Both the position numbers and the translations under genes were made by a program. Of a stretch of 64,000 nt of DNA, positions 33,708 to 46,574 are shown one piece after another. The stretch comes from Henricia sp. BOLD:AAB3569 (taxonomy: Eukaryota > Echinodermata > Asteroidea > Spinulosida > Echinasteridae). The notes below the pieces were generated by a model that made no database searches, was not told the origin of the DNA, and worked only from the letters and a program-made list of their open reading frames with translations. Within the stretch, counting starts at the first letter, position 1; the number at the start of each line of letters is the position of its first letter. The stretch is from positions 363,580 to 427,579 of the forward strand of contig JBBELK010000306.1 of the NCBI GenBank assembly GCA_037783545.1, in the 5' to 3' direction.

Positions 33708-36700
33708 TAGCAGAGCGAGGTTTCGATCCTCGGACCTCTGGGTTATGGGCCCAGCACGCTTCCGCTGCGCCACTCTGCTTCCGTACTGTAAGATTTTTCG
33801 TGCTCTCACGTTAAAAGTCCTAAACGTGTGCAATAACTTTAATACGGTGAGTCAAAATGGCCCTCCTAAAAACAACCAGACACTTGTAGCAGAGCGAGGT
33901 TTCGATCCTCGGACCTCTGGGTTATGGGCCCAGCACGCTTCCGCTGCGCCACTCTGCTTCCGTACTGTAAGATTTTTCGTGCTCTCACGTTGAAAGTCTT
34001 AAACATGTGCAAAAACTTTAATACGGTGAGTCAAAATGGCCCTCCTAAAAACAACCAGACACTTGTAGCAGAGCGAGGTTTCGATCCTCGGACCTCTGGG
34101 TTATGGGCCCAGCACGCTTCCGCTGCGCCACTCTGCTTCCGTACTGTAAGATTTTTCGTGCTCTCACGTTGAAAGTCCTAAACGTGTGCAATAACTTTAA
34201 TACGGTGAGTCAAAATGGCCCTCCTAAAAACAACCAGACACTTGTAGCAGAGCGAGGTTTCGATCCTCGGACCTCTGGGTTATGGGCCCAGCACGCTTCC
34301 GCTGCGCCACTCTGCTTCCGTACTGTAAGATTTTTCGTGCTCTCACGTTGAAAGTCCTAAACGTGTGCAATAACTTTAATACGGTGAGTCAAAATGGCCC
34401 TCCTAAAAACAACCAGACACTTGTAGCAGAGCGAGGTTTCGATCCTCGGACCTCTGGGTTATGGGCCCAGCACGCTTCCGCTGCGCCACTCTGCTTCCGT
34501 ACTGTAAGATTTTTCGTGCTCTCACGTTGAAAGTCCTAAACGTGTGCAATAACTTTAATACGGTGAGTCAAAATGGCCCTCCTAAAAACAACCAGACACT
34601 TGTAGCAGAGCGAGGTTTCGATCCTCGGACCTCTGGGTTATGGGCCCAGCACGCTTCCGCTGCGCCACTCTGCTTCCGTACTGTAAGATTTTTCGTGCTC
34701 TCACGTTGAAAGTCCTAAACGTGTGCAATAACTTTAATACGGTGAGTCAAAATGGCCCTCCTAAAAACAACCAGACACTTGTAGCAGAGCGAGGTTTCGA
34801 TCCTCGGACCTTTGGGTTATGGGCACAGCACGCTTCCGCTGCGCCACTCTGCTTCCGTACTGTAAGATTTTTCGTGCTCTCACGTTGAAAGTCCTAAACG
34901 TGTGCAATAACTTTAATACGGTGAGTCAAAATGGCCCTCCTAAAAACAACCAGACACTTGTAGCAGAGCGAGGTTTCGATCCTCGGACCTCTTGGTTATG
35001 GGCCCAGCACGCTTCCGCTGCGCCACTCTGCTTCCGTACTGTAAGATTTTTCGTGCTCTCACGTTGAAAGTCCTAAACGTGTGCAATAACTTTAATACGG
35101 TGAGTCAAAATGGCCCTCCTAAAAACAACCAGACACTTGTAGCAGAGCGAGGTTTCGATCCTCGGACCTCTGGGTTATGGGCACAGCACGCTTCCGCTGC
35201 GCCACTCTGCTTCCGTACTGTAAGATTGTTCGTGCTCTCACGTTGAAAGTCCTAAACGTGTGCAATAACTTTAATACGGTGAGTCAAAATGGCCCTCCTA
35301 AAAACAACCAGACACTTGTATCAGAGCGAGGTTTCGATCCTCGGACCTCCGGGTTATGGGCACAGCACGCTTCCGCTGCGCCACTCTGCTTCCGTACTGT
35401 AAAATTTTTCGTGCTCTCACGTTGAAAGTCCTAAACGTGTGCAATAACTTTAATACGGTGAGTCAAAATGGCCCTCCTAAAAACAACCAGACACTTGTAG
35501 CAGAGCGAGGTTTCGATCCTCGGACCTCTGGGTTATGGGCCCAGCACGCTTCCGCTGCGCCACTCTGCTTCCGTACTGTAAGATTTTTCGTGCTCTCACG
35601 TTGAAAGTCCTAAACGTGTGCAATAACTTTAATACGGTGAGTCAAAATGGCCCTCCTAAAAACAACCAGACAATTGTAGCAGAGCGAGGTTTCGATCCTC
35701 GGACCTCTGGGTTATGGGCCCAGCACGCTTCGACTGCGCCACTCTGCTTCCGTACTGTAAGATTTTTCGTGCTCTCACGTTGAAAGTCCTAAACGTGTGC
35801 AATAACTTTAATACGGTGAGTCAAAATGGCCCTCCTAAAAACAACCAGACACTTGTAGCAGAGCGAAGTTTCGATCCTCGGACCTCTGGGTTATGGGCCC
35901 AGCACGCTTCCGCTGCGCCACTCTGCTTCCGTACTGTAAGATTTTTCGTGCTCTCACGTTGAAAGTCCTAAACGTGTGCAATAACTTTAATACGGTGAGT
36001 CAAAATGGCCCTCCTAAAAACAACCAGACACTTGTAGCAGATCGAGGTTTCGATCCTCGGACCTCTGGGTTATGGGCCCAGCACGCTTCCGCTGCGCCAC
36101 TCTGCTTCCATACTGTAAGATTTTTCGTGCTCTCACGTTGAAAGTCCTAAACGTGTGCAATAACTTTAATACGGTGAGTCAAAATGGGCCTCCTAAAAAC
36201 AACCAGACACTTGTAGCAGAGCGAGGTTTCGATCCTCGGACCTCTGGGTTATGGGCCCAGCACGCTTCCGCTGCGCAACTCTGCTTCCGTACTGTAAGAT
36301 TTTTCGTGCTCTCACGTTGAAAGTCCTAAACGTGTGCAATAACTTTAATACGGTGAGTCAAAATGGCCCTCCTAAAAACAACCAGACACTTGTAGCAGAG
36401 CGAGGTTTCGATCCTAGGACCTCTGGGTTATGGGCCCAGCACGCTTCCGCTGCGCCACTCTGCTTCCGTACTGTAAGATTGTTCGTGCTCTCACGTTGAA
36501 AGTCCTAAACGTGTGCAATAACTTTAATACGGTGAGTCAAAATGGCCCTCCTAAAAACAACCAGACACTTGTAGCAGAGCGAGGTTTCGATCCTCGGACC
36601 TCTGGGTTATGGGCCCAGCACGCTTCCGCTGCGCCACTCTGCTTCCGTACTGTAAGATTTTTCGTGCTCTCACGTTAAAAGTCCTAAACGTGTGCAATAA

Positions 36701-39435
36701 CTTTAATACGGTGAGTCAAAATGGCCCTCCTAAAAACAACCAGACACTTGTAGCAGAGCGAGGTTTCGATCCTCGGACCTCTGGGTTATGGGCCCAGCAC
36801 GCTTCCGCTGCGCCACTCTGCTTCCGTACTGTAAGATTTTTCGTGCTCTCACGTTGAAAGTCTTAAACATGTGCAAAAACTTTAATACGGTGAGTCAAAA
36901 TGGCCCTCCTAAAAACAACCAGACACTTGTAGCAGAGCGAGGTTTCGATCCTCGGACCTCTGGGTTATGGGCCCAGCACGCTTCCGCTGCGCCACTCTGC
37001 TTCCGTACTGTAAGATTTTTCGTGCTCTCACGTTGAAAGTCCTAAACGTGTGCAATAACTTTAATACGGTGAGTCAAAATGGCCCTCCTAAAAACAACCA
37101 GACACTTGTAGCAGAGCGAGGTTTCGATCCTCGGACCTCTGGGTTATGGGCCCAGCACGCTTCCGCTGCGCCACTCTGCTTCCGTACTGTAAGATTTTTC
37201 GTGCTCTCACGTTGAAAGTCCTAAACGTGTGCAATAACTTTAATACGGTGAGTCAAAATGGCCCTCCTAAAAACAACCAGACACTTGTAGCAGAGCGAGG
37301 TTTCGATCCTCGGACCTCTGGGTTATGGGCCCAGCACGCTTCCGCTGCGCCACTCTGCTTCCGTACTGTAAGATTTTTCGTGCTCTCACGTTGAAAGTCC
37401 TAAACGTGTGCAATAACTTTAATACGGTGAGTCAAAATGGCCCTCCTAAAAACAACCAGACACTTGTAGCAGAGCGAGGTTTCGATCCTCGGACCTCTGG
37501 GTTATGGGCCCAGCACGCTTCCGCTGCGCCACTCTGCTTCCGTACTGTAAGATTTTTCGTGCTCTCACGTTGAAAGTCCTAAACGTGTGCAATAACTTTA
37601 ATACGGTGAGTCAAAATGGCCCTCCTAAAAACAACCAGACACTTGTAGCAGAGCGAGGTTTCGATCCTCGGACCTTTGGGTTATGGGCACAGCACGCTTC
37701 CGCTGCGCCACTCTGCTTCCGTACTGTAAGATTTTTCGTGCTCTCACGTTGAAAGTCCTAAACGTGTGCAATAACTTTAATACGGTGAGTCAAAATGGCC
37801 CTCCTAAAAACAACCAGACACTTGTAGCAGAGCGAGGTTTCGATCCTCGGACCTCTTGGTTATGGGCCCAGCACGCTTCCGCTGCGCCACTCTGCTTCCG
37901 TACTGTAAGATTTTTCGTGCTCTCACGTTGAAAGTCCTAAACGTGTGCAATAACTTTAATACGGTGAGTCAAAATGGCCCTCCTAAAAACAACCAGACAC
38001 TTGTAGCAGAGCGAGGTTTCGATCCTCGGACCTCTGGGTTATGGGCACAGCACGCTTCCGCTGCGCCACTCTGCTTCCGTACTGTAAGATTGTTCGTGCT
38101 CTCACGTTGAAAGTCCTAAACGTGTGCAATAACTTTAATACGGTGAGTCAAAATGGCCCTCCTAAAAACAACCAGACACTTGTATCAGAGCGAGGTTTCG
38201 ATCCTCGGACCTCTGGGTTATGGGCACAGCACGCTTCCGCTGCGCCACTCTGCTTCCGTACTGTAAAATTTTTCGTGCTCTCACGTTGAAAGTCCTAAAC
38301 GTGTGCAATAACTTTAATACGGTGAGTCAAAATGGCCCTCCTAAAAACAACCAGACACTTGTAGCAGAGCGAGGTTTCGATCCTCGGACCTCTGGGTTAT
38401 GGGCCCAGCACGCTTCCGCTGCGCCACTCTGCTTCCGTACTGTAAGATTTTTCGTGCTCTCACGTTGAAAGTCCTAAACGTGTGCAATAACTTTAATACG
38501 GTGAGTCAAAATGGCCCTCCTAAAAACAACCAGACAATTGTAGCAGAGCGAGGTTTCGATCCTCGGACCTCTGGGTTATGGGCCCAGCACGCTTCGACTG
38601 CGCCACTCTGCTTCCGTACTGTAAGATTTTTCGTGCTCTCACGTTGAAAGTCCTAAACGTGTGCAATAACTTTAATACGGTGAGTCAAAATGGCCCTCCT
38701 AAAAACAACCAGACACTTGTAGCAGAGCGAAGTTTCGATCCTCGGACCTCTGGGTTATGGGCCCAGCACGCTTCCGCTGCGCCACTCTGCTTCCGTACTG
38801 TAAGATTTTTCGTGCTCTCACGTTGAAAGTCCTAAACGTGTGCAATAACTTTAATACGGTGAGTCAAAATGGCCCTCCTAAAAACAACCAGACACTTGTA
38901 GCAGATCGAGGTTTCGATCCTCGGACCTCTGGGTTATGGGCCCAGCACGCTTCCGCTGCGCCACTCTGCTTCCATACTGTAAGATTTTTCGTGCTCTCAC
39001 GTTGAAAGTCCTAAACGTGTGCAATAACTTTAATACGGTGAGTCAAAATGGGCCTCCTAAAAACAACCAGACACTTGTAGCAGAGCGAGGTTTCGATCCT
39101 CGGACCTCTGGGTTATGGGCCCAGCACGCTTCCGCTGCGCAACTCTGCTTCCGTACTGTAAGATTTTTCGTGCTCTCACGTTGAAAGTCCTAAACGTGTG
39201 CAATAACTTTAATACGGTGAGTCAAAATGGCCCTCCTAAAAACAACCAGACACTTGTAGCAGAGCGAGGTTTCGATCCTAGGACCTCTGGGTTATGGGCC
39301 CAGCACGCTTCCGCTGCGCCACTCTGCTTCCGTACTGTAAGATTGTTCGTGCTCTCACGTTGAAAGTCCTAAACGTGTGCAATAACTTTAATACGGTGAG
39401 TCAAAATGGCCCTCCTAAAAACAACCAGACACTTG
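33708..39435. repeat. Tandem duplication of 16 units (2864 bp)
   Basis: Copies 33708-36571 and 36572-39435 match in order: ACGTTAAAAG spacer, ACATG spacer, G30U/G43A, C41A, G30U, G30U/C71A, G18C, C62U, C66A, G9U and G50U genes. The only body difference noticed is A42G at 35319. Confidence 0.88.
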
Positions 39436-39507
39436 TAGCAGAGCGAGGTTTCGATCCTCGGACCTCTGGGTTATGGGCCCAGCACGCTTCCGCTGCGTCA
39501 CTCTGCT
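39436..39507 (-). tRNA. iMet tRNA with G10A (A10:U25 pair)
   Basis: The G10:U25 wobble becomes a Watson-Crick A:U pair, so this structural change need not be harmful. The same change is at 40510-40581 and in both cases the gene to the left has G50U, showing a 1074-bp (six-unit) duplication. Confidence 0.7.
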
Positions 39508-39972
39508 TCCGTACTGTAAGATTTTTCGTGCTCTCACGTTGAAAGTCCTAAACGTGTGCAATAACTTTAATACGGTGAGTCAAAATGGCCCTCCTAAAAA
39601 CAACCAGACACTTGTAGTAGAGCGAGGTTTCGATCCTCGGACCTCTGGGTTATGGGCCCAGCACGCTTCCGCTGCGCCACTCTGCTTCCGTACTGTAAGA
39701 TTTTTCGTGCTCTCACGTTGAAAGTCCTAAACGTGTGCAATAACTTTAATACGGTGAGTCAAAATGGCCCTCCTAAAAACAACCAGACACTTGTAGCAGA
39801 GCGAGGTTTCGATCCTCGGACCTCTGGGTTATGGGCCCAGCACGCTTCCGCTGCGCCACTCTGCTTCCGTACTGTAAGATTTTTCGTGTTCTCACGTTGA
39901 AAGTCCTAAACGTGTGCAATAACTTTAATACGGTGAGTCAAAATGGCCCTCCTAAAAACAACCAGACACTTG

Positions 39973-40044
39973 TAGCAGAGCGAGGTTTCGATCCTCGGAC
40001 CTCTGGGTTATAGGCACAGCACGCTTCCGCTGCGCCACTCTGCT
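39973..40044 (-). tRNA. Initiator-type tRNA with anticodon UAU
   Basis: Anticodon position 34 is U, so the loop reads CCTATAA and the anticodon is TAT (reads AUA). G30U also breaks one of the three initiator G:C pairs. A functional role is doubtful. Confidence 0.75.
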
Positions 40045-42477
40045 TCCGTACTGTAAAATTTTTCGTGCTCTCACGTTGAAAGTCCTAAACGTGTGCAATA
40101 ACTTTAATACGGTGAGTCAAAATGGCCCTCCTAAAAACAACCAGACACTTGTAGCAGAGCGAGGTTTCGATCCATGGACCTCTGGGTTATGGGCACAGCA
40201 CGCTTCCGCTGCGCCACTCTGCTTCCGTACTGTAAAATTTTTCGTGCTCTCACGTTGAAAGTCCTAAACGTGTGCAATAACTTTAATACGGTGAGTCAAA
40301 ATGGCCCTCCTAAAAACAACCAGACACTTGTAGCAGAGCGAGGTTTCGATCCTAGGACCTCTGGGTTATGGGCCCAGCACGCTTCCGCTGCGCCACTCTG
40401 CTTCCGTACTGTAAGATTGTTCGTGCTCTCACGTTGAAAGTCCTAAACGTGTGCAATAACTTTAATACGGTGAGTCAAAATGGCCCTCCTAAAAACAACC
40501 AGACACTTGTAGCAGAGCGAGGTTTCGATCCTCGGACCTCTGGGTTATGGGCCCAGCACGCTTCCGCTGCGTCACTCTGCTTCCGTACTGTAAGATTTTT
40601 CGTGCTCTCACGTTGAAAGTCCTAAACGTGTGCAATAACTTTAATACGGTGAGTCAAAATGGCCCTCCTAAAAACAACCAGACACTTGTAGCAGAGCGAG
40701 GTTTCGATCCTCGGACCTCTGGGTTATGGGCCCAGCACGCTTCCGCTGCGCCACTCTGCTTCCGTACTGTAAGATTTTTCGTGCTCTCACGTTGAAAGTC
40801 CTAAACGTGTGCAATAACTTTAATACGGTGAGTCAAAATGGCCCTCCTAAAAACAACCAGACACTTGTAGCAGAGCGAGGTTTCGATCCTCGGACCTCTG
40901 GGTTATGGGCCCAGCACGCTTCCGCTGCGCCACTCTGCTTCCGTACTGTAAGATTTTTCGTGCTCTCACGTTGAAAGTCCTAAACGTGTGCAATAACTTT
41001 AATACGGTGAGTCAAAATGGCCCTCCTAAAAACAACCAGACACTTGTAGCAGAGCGAGGTTTCGATCCTCGGACCTCTGGGTTATGGGCCCAGCACGCTT
41101 CCGCTGCGCCACTCTGCTTCCGTACTGTAAGATTTTTCGTGCTCTCACGTTGAAAGTCCTAAACGTGTGCAATAACTTTAATACGGTGAGTCAAAATGGC
41201 CCTCCTAAAAACAACCAGACACTTGTAGCAGATCGAGGTTTCGATCCTCGGACCTCTGGGTTATGGGCCCAGCACGCTTCCGCTGCGCCACTCTGCTTCC
41301 GTACTGTAAGATTTTTCGTGCTCTCACGTTGAAAGTCCTAAACGTGTGCAATAACTTTAATACGGTGAGTCAAAATGGCCCTCCTAAAAACAACCAGACA
41401 CTTGTAGCAGAGCGAGGTTTCGATCCTCGGACCTCTGGGTTATGGGCCCAGCACGCTTCCGCTGCGCCACTCTGCTTCCGTACTGTAAGATTTTTCGTGC
41501 TCTCACGTTGAAAGTCCTAAACGTGTGCAATAACTTTAATACGGTGAGTCAAAATGGCCCTCCTAAAAACAACCAGACACTTGTAGCAGAGCGAGGTTTC
41601 GATCCTCGGACCTCTGGGTTATGGGCCCAGCACGCTTCCGCTGCGCCACTCTGCTTCCGTACTGTAAGATTTTTCGTGCTCTCACGTTGAAAGTCCTCAA
41701 CGTGTGCAATAACTTTAATACGGTGAGTCAAAATGGCCCTCCTAAAAACAACCAGACACTTGTAGCAGAGCGAGGTTTCGATCCTCGGACCTCTGGGTTA
41801 TGGGCCCAGCACGCTTCCGCTGCGCCACTCTGCTTCCGTACTGTAAGATTTTTCGTGCTCTCACGTTGAAAGTCCTAAACGTGTGCAATAACTTTAATAC
41901 GGTGAGTCAAAATGGCCCTCCTAAAAACAACCAGACACTTGTAGCAGAGCGAGGTTTCGATCCTCGGACCTCTGGGTTATGGGCCCAGCACGCTTCCGCT
42001 GCGCCACTCTGCTTCCGTACTGTAAGATTTTTCGTGCTCTCACGTTGAAAGTCCTAAACGTGTGCAATAACTTTAATACGGTGAGTCAAAATGGCCCTCC
42101 TAAAAACAACCAGACACTTGTAGCAGAGCGAGGTTTCGATCCTCGGACCTCTGGGTTATGGGCCCAGCACGCTTCCGCTGCGCCACTCTGCTTCCGTATT
42201 GTAAGATTTTTCGTGCTCTCACGTTGAAAGTCCTAAACGTGTGCAATAACTTTAATACGGTGAGTCAAAATGGCCCTCCTAAAAACAACCAGACACTTGT
42301 AGCAGAGCGAGGTTTCGATCCTCGGACCTCTGGGTTATGGGCCCAGCACGCTTCCGCTGCGCCACTCTGCTTCCGTACTGTAAGTTTTTCGTGCTCTCAC
42401 GTTGAAAGTCCTAAACGTGTGCAATAACTTTAATACGGTGAGTCAAAATGGCCCTCCTAAAAACAACCAGACACTTG

Positions 42478-42907
42478 TAGCAGATCGAGGTTTCGATCCT
42501 CGGACCTCTGGGTTATGGGCCCAGCACGCTTCCGCTGCGCCACTCTGCTTCCGTACTGTAAGATTTTTCGTGCTCTCACGTTGAAAGTCCTAAACGTGTG
42601 CAATAACTTTAATACGGTGAGTCAAAATGGCCCTCCTAAAAACAACCAGACACTTGTAGCAGAGCGAGGTTTCGATCCTCGGACCTCTGGGTTATGGGCC
42701 CAGCACGCTTCCGCTGCGCCACTCTGCTTCCGTACTGTAAGATTTTTCGTGCTCTCACGTTGAAAGTCCTAAACGTGTGCAATAACTTTAATACGGTGAG
42801 TCAAAATGGCCCTCCTAAAAACAACCAGACACTTGTAGCAGAGCGAGGTTTCGATCCTCGGACCTCTGGGTTATGGGACCAGCACGCTTCCGCTGCGCCA
42901 CTCTGCT
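42478..42907 (-). tRNA. Block of 3 iMet tRNA genes
   Basis: Genes are at 42478-42549 (C66A), 42657-42728 (consensus) and 42836-42907 (G31U). The block is bounded by two opposite 1-bp indels in the A5/T5 tract near 42385 and 42925, which restore the phase. Confidence 0.93.
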
Positions 42908-43015
42908 TCCGTACTGTAAGATTTTTTCGTGCTCTCACGTTGAAAGTCCTAAACGTGTGCAATAACTTTAATACGGTGAGTCAAAATGGCCCTCCTAAAA
43001 ACAACCAGACACTTG

Positions 43016-43803
43016 TAGCAGAGCGAGGTTTCGATCCTCGGACCTCTGGGTTATGGGCCCAGCACGCTTCCGCTGCGCCACTCTGCTTCCGTACTGTAAG
43101 ATTTTTCGCGCTCTCACGTTGAAAGTCCTAAACGTGTGCAATAACTTTAATACGGTGAGTCAAAATGGCCCTCCTAAAAACAACCAGACACTTGTAGCAG
43201 AGCGAGGTTTCGATCCTCGGACCTCTGGGTTATGGGCCCAGCACGCTTCCGCTGCGCCACTCTGCTTCCGTACTGTAAGATTTTTCGTGCTCTCACGTTG
43301 AAAGTCCTAAACGTGTGCAATAACTTTAATACGGTGAGTCAAAATGGCCCTCCTAAAAACAACCAGACACTAGTAGCAGAGCGAGGATTCGATCATCGGA
43401 CCTCTGGGTTATGGGCCCAGCACGCTTCCGCTGCGCCACTCTGCTTCCGTACTGTAAGATTTTTCGTGCTCTCACGTTGAAAGTCCTAAACGTGTGCAAT
43501 AACTTTAATACGGTGAGTCAAAATGGCCCTCCTAAAAACAACCAGACACTTGTAGCAGAGCGAGGTTTCGATCCTCGGACCTCTGGGTTATGGGCCCAGC
43601 ACGCTTCCGCTGCGCCACTCTGCTTCCGTACTGTAAGATTTTTCGTGGTCTCACGTTGAAAGTCCTAAACGTGTGCAATAAATTTAATACGGTGAGTCAA
43701 AATGGCCCTCCTAAAAACAACCAGACACTTGTAGCAGAGCGAGGTTTCGATCCTCGGACCTCTGGGTTATGGGCCCAGCACGCTTCCGCTGCGCCACTCT
43801 GCT
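43016..43803 (-). tRNA. Block of 5 iMet tRNA genes
   Basis: Genes start at 43016, 43195, 43374, 43553 and 43732. The copy at 43374 has A60U (loss of an initiator-specific T-loop base) and G52U. This variant recurs at 45687, 48179 and 51387. Confidence 0.93.
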
Positions 43804-43910
43804 TCCGTACTGTAAGATTTTTCGTGCTCTCACGTTGAAAGTCCTAAACGTGTGCAATAACTTTAATACGGTGAGTCAAAATGGCCCTCCTAAAAACAAC
43901 CAGACACTTG

Positions 43911-43975
43911 TAGCAGAGCGAGGTTTCGATCCTCGGACCTCTGGGCCCAGCACGCTTCCGCTGCGCCACTCTGCT
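43911..43975 (-). pseudogene. iMet tRNA copy lacking the anticodon loop (7-bp deletion)
   Basis: The anticodon arm is reduced to the 10-bp palindrome CTGGGCCCAG, with no loop and no anticodon. The deletion lies between two GGG triplets seven bases apart in the plus strand, as expected for slippage or microhomology repair. This is the first of seven 7-bp deletion copies. Confidence 0.93.
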
Positions 43976-44082
43976 TCCGTACTGTAAGATTTTTCGTGCT
44001 CTCACGTTGAAAGTCCTAAACGTGTGCAATAACTTTAATACGGTGGGTCAAAATGGCCCTCCTAAAAACAACCAGACACTTG

Positions 44083-45049
44083 TAGCAGAGCGAGGTTTCG
44101 ATCCTCGGACCTCTGGGTTATGGGCCCAGCACGCTTCCGCTGCGCTACTCTGCTTCCGTACTGTAAGATTTTTCGTGCTCTCACGTTGAAAGTCCTAAAC
44201 GTGTGCAATAACTTTAATACGGTGAGTCAAAATGGCCCTCCTAAAAACAACCAGACACTTGTAGCAGAGCGAGGTTTCGATCCTCGGACCTCTGGGTTAT
44301 GGGCCCAGCACGCTTCCGCTGCGCCACTCTGCTTCCGTACTGTAAGATTTTTCGTGCTCTCACGTTGAAAGTCCTAAACGTGTGCAATAACTTTAATACG
44401 GTGAGTCAAAATGGCCCTCCTAAAAACAACCAGACACTTGTAGCAGAGCGAGGTTTCGATCCTCGGACCTCTGGGTTATGGGCCCAGCACGCTTCCGCTG
44501 CGCCACTCTGCTTCCGTACTGTAAGATTTTTCGTGCTCTCACGTTGAAAGTCCTAAACGTGTGCAATAACTTTAATACGGTGAGTCAAAATGGCCCTCCT
44601 AAAAACAACCAGACACTTGTAGCAGAGCGAGGTTTCGATCCTCGGACCTCTGGGTTATGGGCCCAGTACGCTTCCGCTGCGCCACTCTGCTTCCGTACTG
44701 TAAGATTTTTCGTGCTCTCACGTTGAAAGTCCTAAACGTGTGCAATAACTTTAATACGGTGAGTCAAAATGGCCCTCCTAAAAACAACCAGACACTTGTA
44801 GCAGAGCGAGGTTTCGATCCTCGGACCTCTGGGTTATGGGCCCAGCACGCTTCCGCTGCGCCACTCTGCTTCCGTACTGTAAGATTTTTCGTGCTCTCAC
44901 GTTGAAAGTCCTAAACGTGTGCAATAACTTTAATACGGTGAGTCAAAATGGCCATCCTAAAAACAACCAGACACTTGTAGCAGAGCGAGGTTTCGATCCT
45001 CGGACCTCTGGGTTATGGGCCCAGCACGCTTCCGCTGCGCCACTCTGCT
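44083..45049 (-). tRNA. Block of 6 iMet tRNA genes
   Basis: First gene 44083-44154, last 44978-45049. Variants: 44083 G9A; 44620 G26A. This is the first half of a 14-unit higher-order repeat. Confidence 0.93.
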
Positions 45050-45156
45050 TCCGTACTGTAAGATTTTTCGTGCTCTCACGTTGAAAGTCCTAAACGTGTG
45101 CAATAACTTTAATACGGTGAGTCAAAATGGCCCTCCTAAAAACAACCAGACACTTG

Positions 45157-45221
45157 TAGCAGAGCGAGGTTTCGATCCTCGGACCTCTGGGCCCAGCACG
45201 CTTCCGCTGCGCCACTCTGCT
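45157..45221 (-). pseudogene. iMet tRNA copy, 7-bp anticodon-loop deletion
   Basis: It has the same deletion as 43911. Its 5' flank reads ATTGTTC on plus, and its upstream spacer carries GGGTCAAAAAGG. These marks recur with the copies at 47649 and 50857. Confidence 0.93.
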
Positions 45222-45328
45222 TCCGTACTGTAAGATTGTTCGTGCTCTCACGTTGAAAGTCCTAAACGTGTGCAATAACTTTAATACGGTGGGTCAAAAA
45301 GGCCCTCCTAAAAACAACCAGACACTTG

Positions 45329-46295
45329 TAGCAGAGCGAGGTTTCGATCCTCGGACCTCTGGGTTATGGGCCCAGCAGGCTTCCGCTGCGCCACTCTGCT
45401 TCCGTACTGTAAGATTTTTCGTGCTCTCACGTTGAAAGTCCTAAACGTGTGCAATAACTTTAATACGGTGAGTCAAAATGGCCCTCCTAAAAACAACCAG
45501 ACACTTGTAGCAGAGCGAGGTTTCGATCCTCGGACCTCTGGGTTATGGGCCCAGCACGCTTCTGCTGCGCCACTCTGCTTCCGTACTGTAAGATTTTTCG
45601 TGCTCTCACGTTGAAAGTCCTAAACGTGTGCAATAACTTTAATACGGTGAGTCAAAATGGCCCTCCTAAAAACAACCAGACACTTGTAGCAGAGCGAGGA
45701 TTCGATCATCGGACCTCTGGGTTATGGGCCCAGCACGCTTCCGCTGCGCCACTCTGCTTCCGTACTGTAAGATTTTTCGTGCTCTCACGTTGAAAGTCCT
45801 AAACGTGTGCAATAACTTTAATACGGTGAGTCAAAATGGCCCTCCTAAAAACAACCAGACACTTGTAGCAGAGCGAGGTTTCGATCCTCGGACCTCTGGG
45901 TTATGGGACCAGCACGCTTCCGCTGCGCCACTCTGCTTCCGTACTGTAAGATTTTTCGTGCTCTCACGTTGAAAGTCCTAAACGTGTGCAATAACTTTAA
46001 TACGGTGAGTCAAAATGGCCCTCCTAAAAACAACCAGACACTTGTAGCAGAGCGAGGTTTCGATCCTCGGACCTCTGGGTTATGGGCCCAGCACGCTTCC
46101 GCTGCGCCACTCTGCTTCCGTACTGTAAGATTTTTCGTGCTCTCACGTTGAAAGTCCTAAACGTGTGCAATAAATTTAATACGGTGAGTCAAAATGGCCC
46201 TCCTAAAAACAACCAGACACTTGTAGCAGAGCGAGGTTTCGATCCTCGGACCTCTGGGTTATGGGCCCAGCACGCTTCCGCTGCGCCACTCTGCT
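45329..46295 (-). tRNA. Block of 6 iMet tRNA genes
   Basis: Variants in order: 45329 G24C; 45508 G18A; 45687 A60U, G52U; 45866 G31U; then 46045 and 46224 consensus. The same ordered series recurs at 47821 and 51029. Confidence 0.93.
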
Positions 46296-46402
46296 TCCGT
46301 ACTGTAAGATTTTTCGTGCTCTCACGTTGAAAGTCCTAAACGTGTGCAATAACTTTAATACGGTGAGTCAAAATGGCCCTCCTAAAAACAACCAGACACT
46401 TG

Positions 46403-46467
46403 TAGCAGAGCGAGGTTTCGATCCTCGGACCTCTGGGCCCAGCACGCTTCCGCTGCGCCACTCTGCT
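46403..46467 (-). pseudogene. iMet tRNA copy, 7-bp anticodon-loop deletion
   Basis: Same deletion. Unlike 45157 its 5' flank keeps the A5 tract and its upstream spacer has GGGTCAAAATGG, so deletion copies alternate between two flank types with a period of 14 units. Confidence 0.93.
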
Positions 46468-46574
46468 TCCGTACTGTAAGATTTTTCGTGCTCTCACGTT
46501 GAAAGTCCTAAACGTGTGCAATAACTTTAATACGGTGGGTCAAAATGGCCCTCCTAAAAACAACCAGACACTTG

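Larger units (their letters stand above)
31381..42371 (-). tRNA. Block of 62 iMet tRNA genes, the longest run in one phase
   Basis: The first gene is 31381-31452 and the last 42300-42371. Variants: 31381 G57U; 31918 C68U, G24U; 32455 (own entry); 34782 and 37646 G30U, G43A; 34961 and 37825 C41A; 35140 and 38004 G30U; 35319 and 38183 G30U, C71A (35319 also A42G); 35677 and 38541 G18C, C16U; 35856 and 38720 C62U; 36035, 38899 and 41226 C66A; 36214 and 39078 G9U; 36393, 39257 and 40331 G50U; 39436 and 40510 G10A; 39615 G70A; 39973 (own entry); 40152 G30U, G50A, A51U. About 34 are consensus. Confidence 0.93.
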
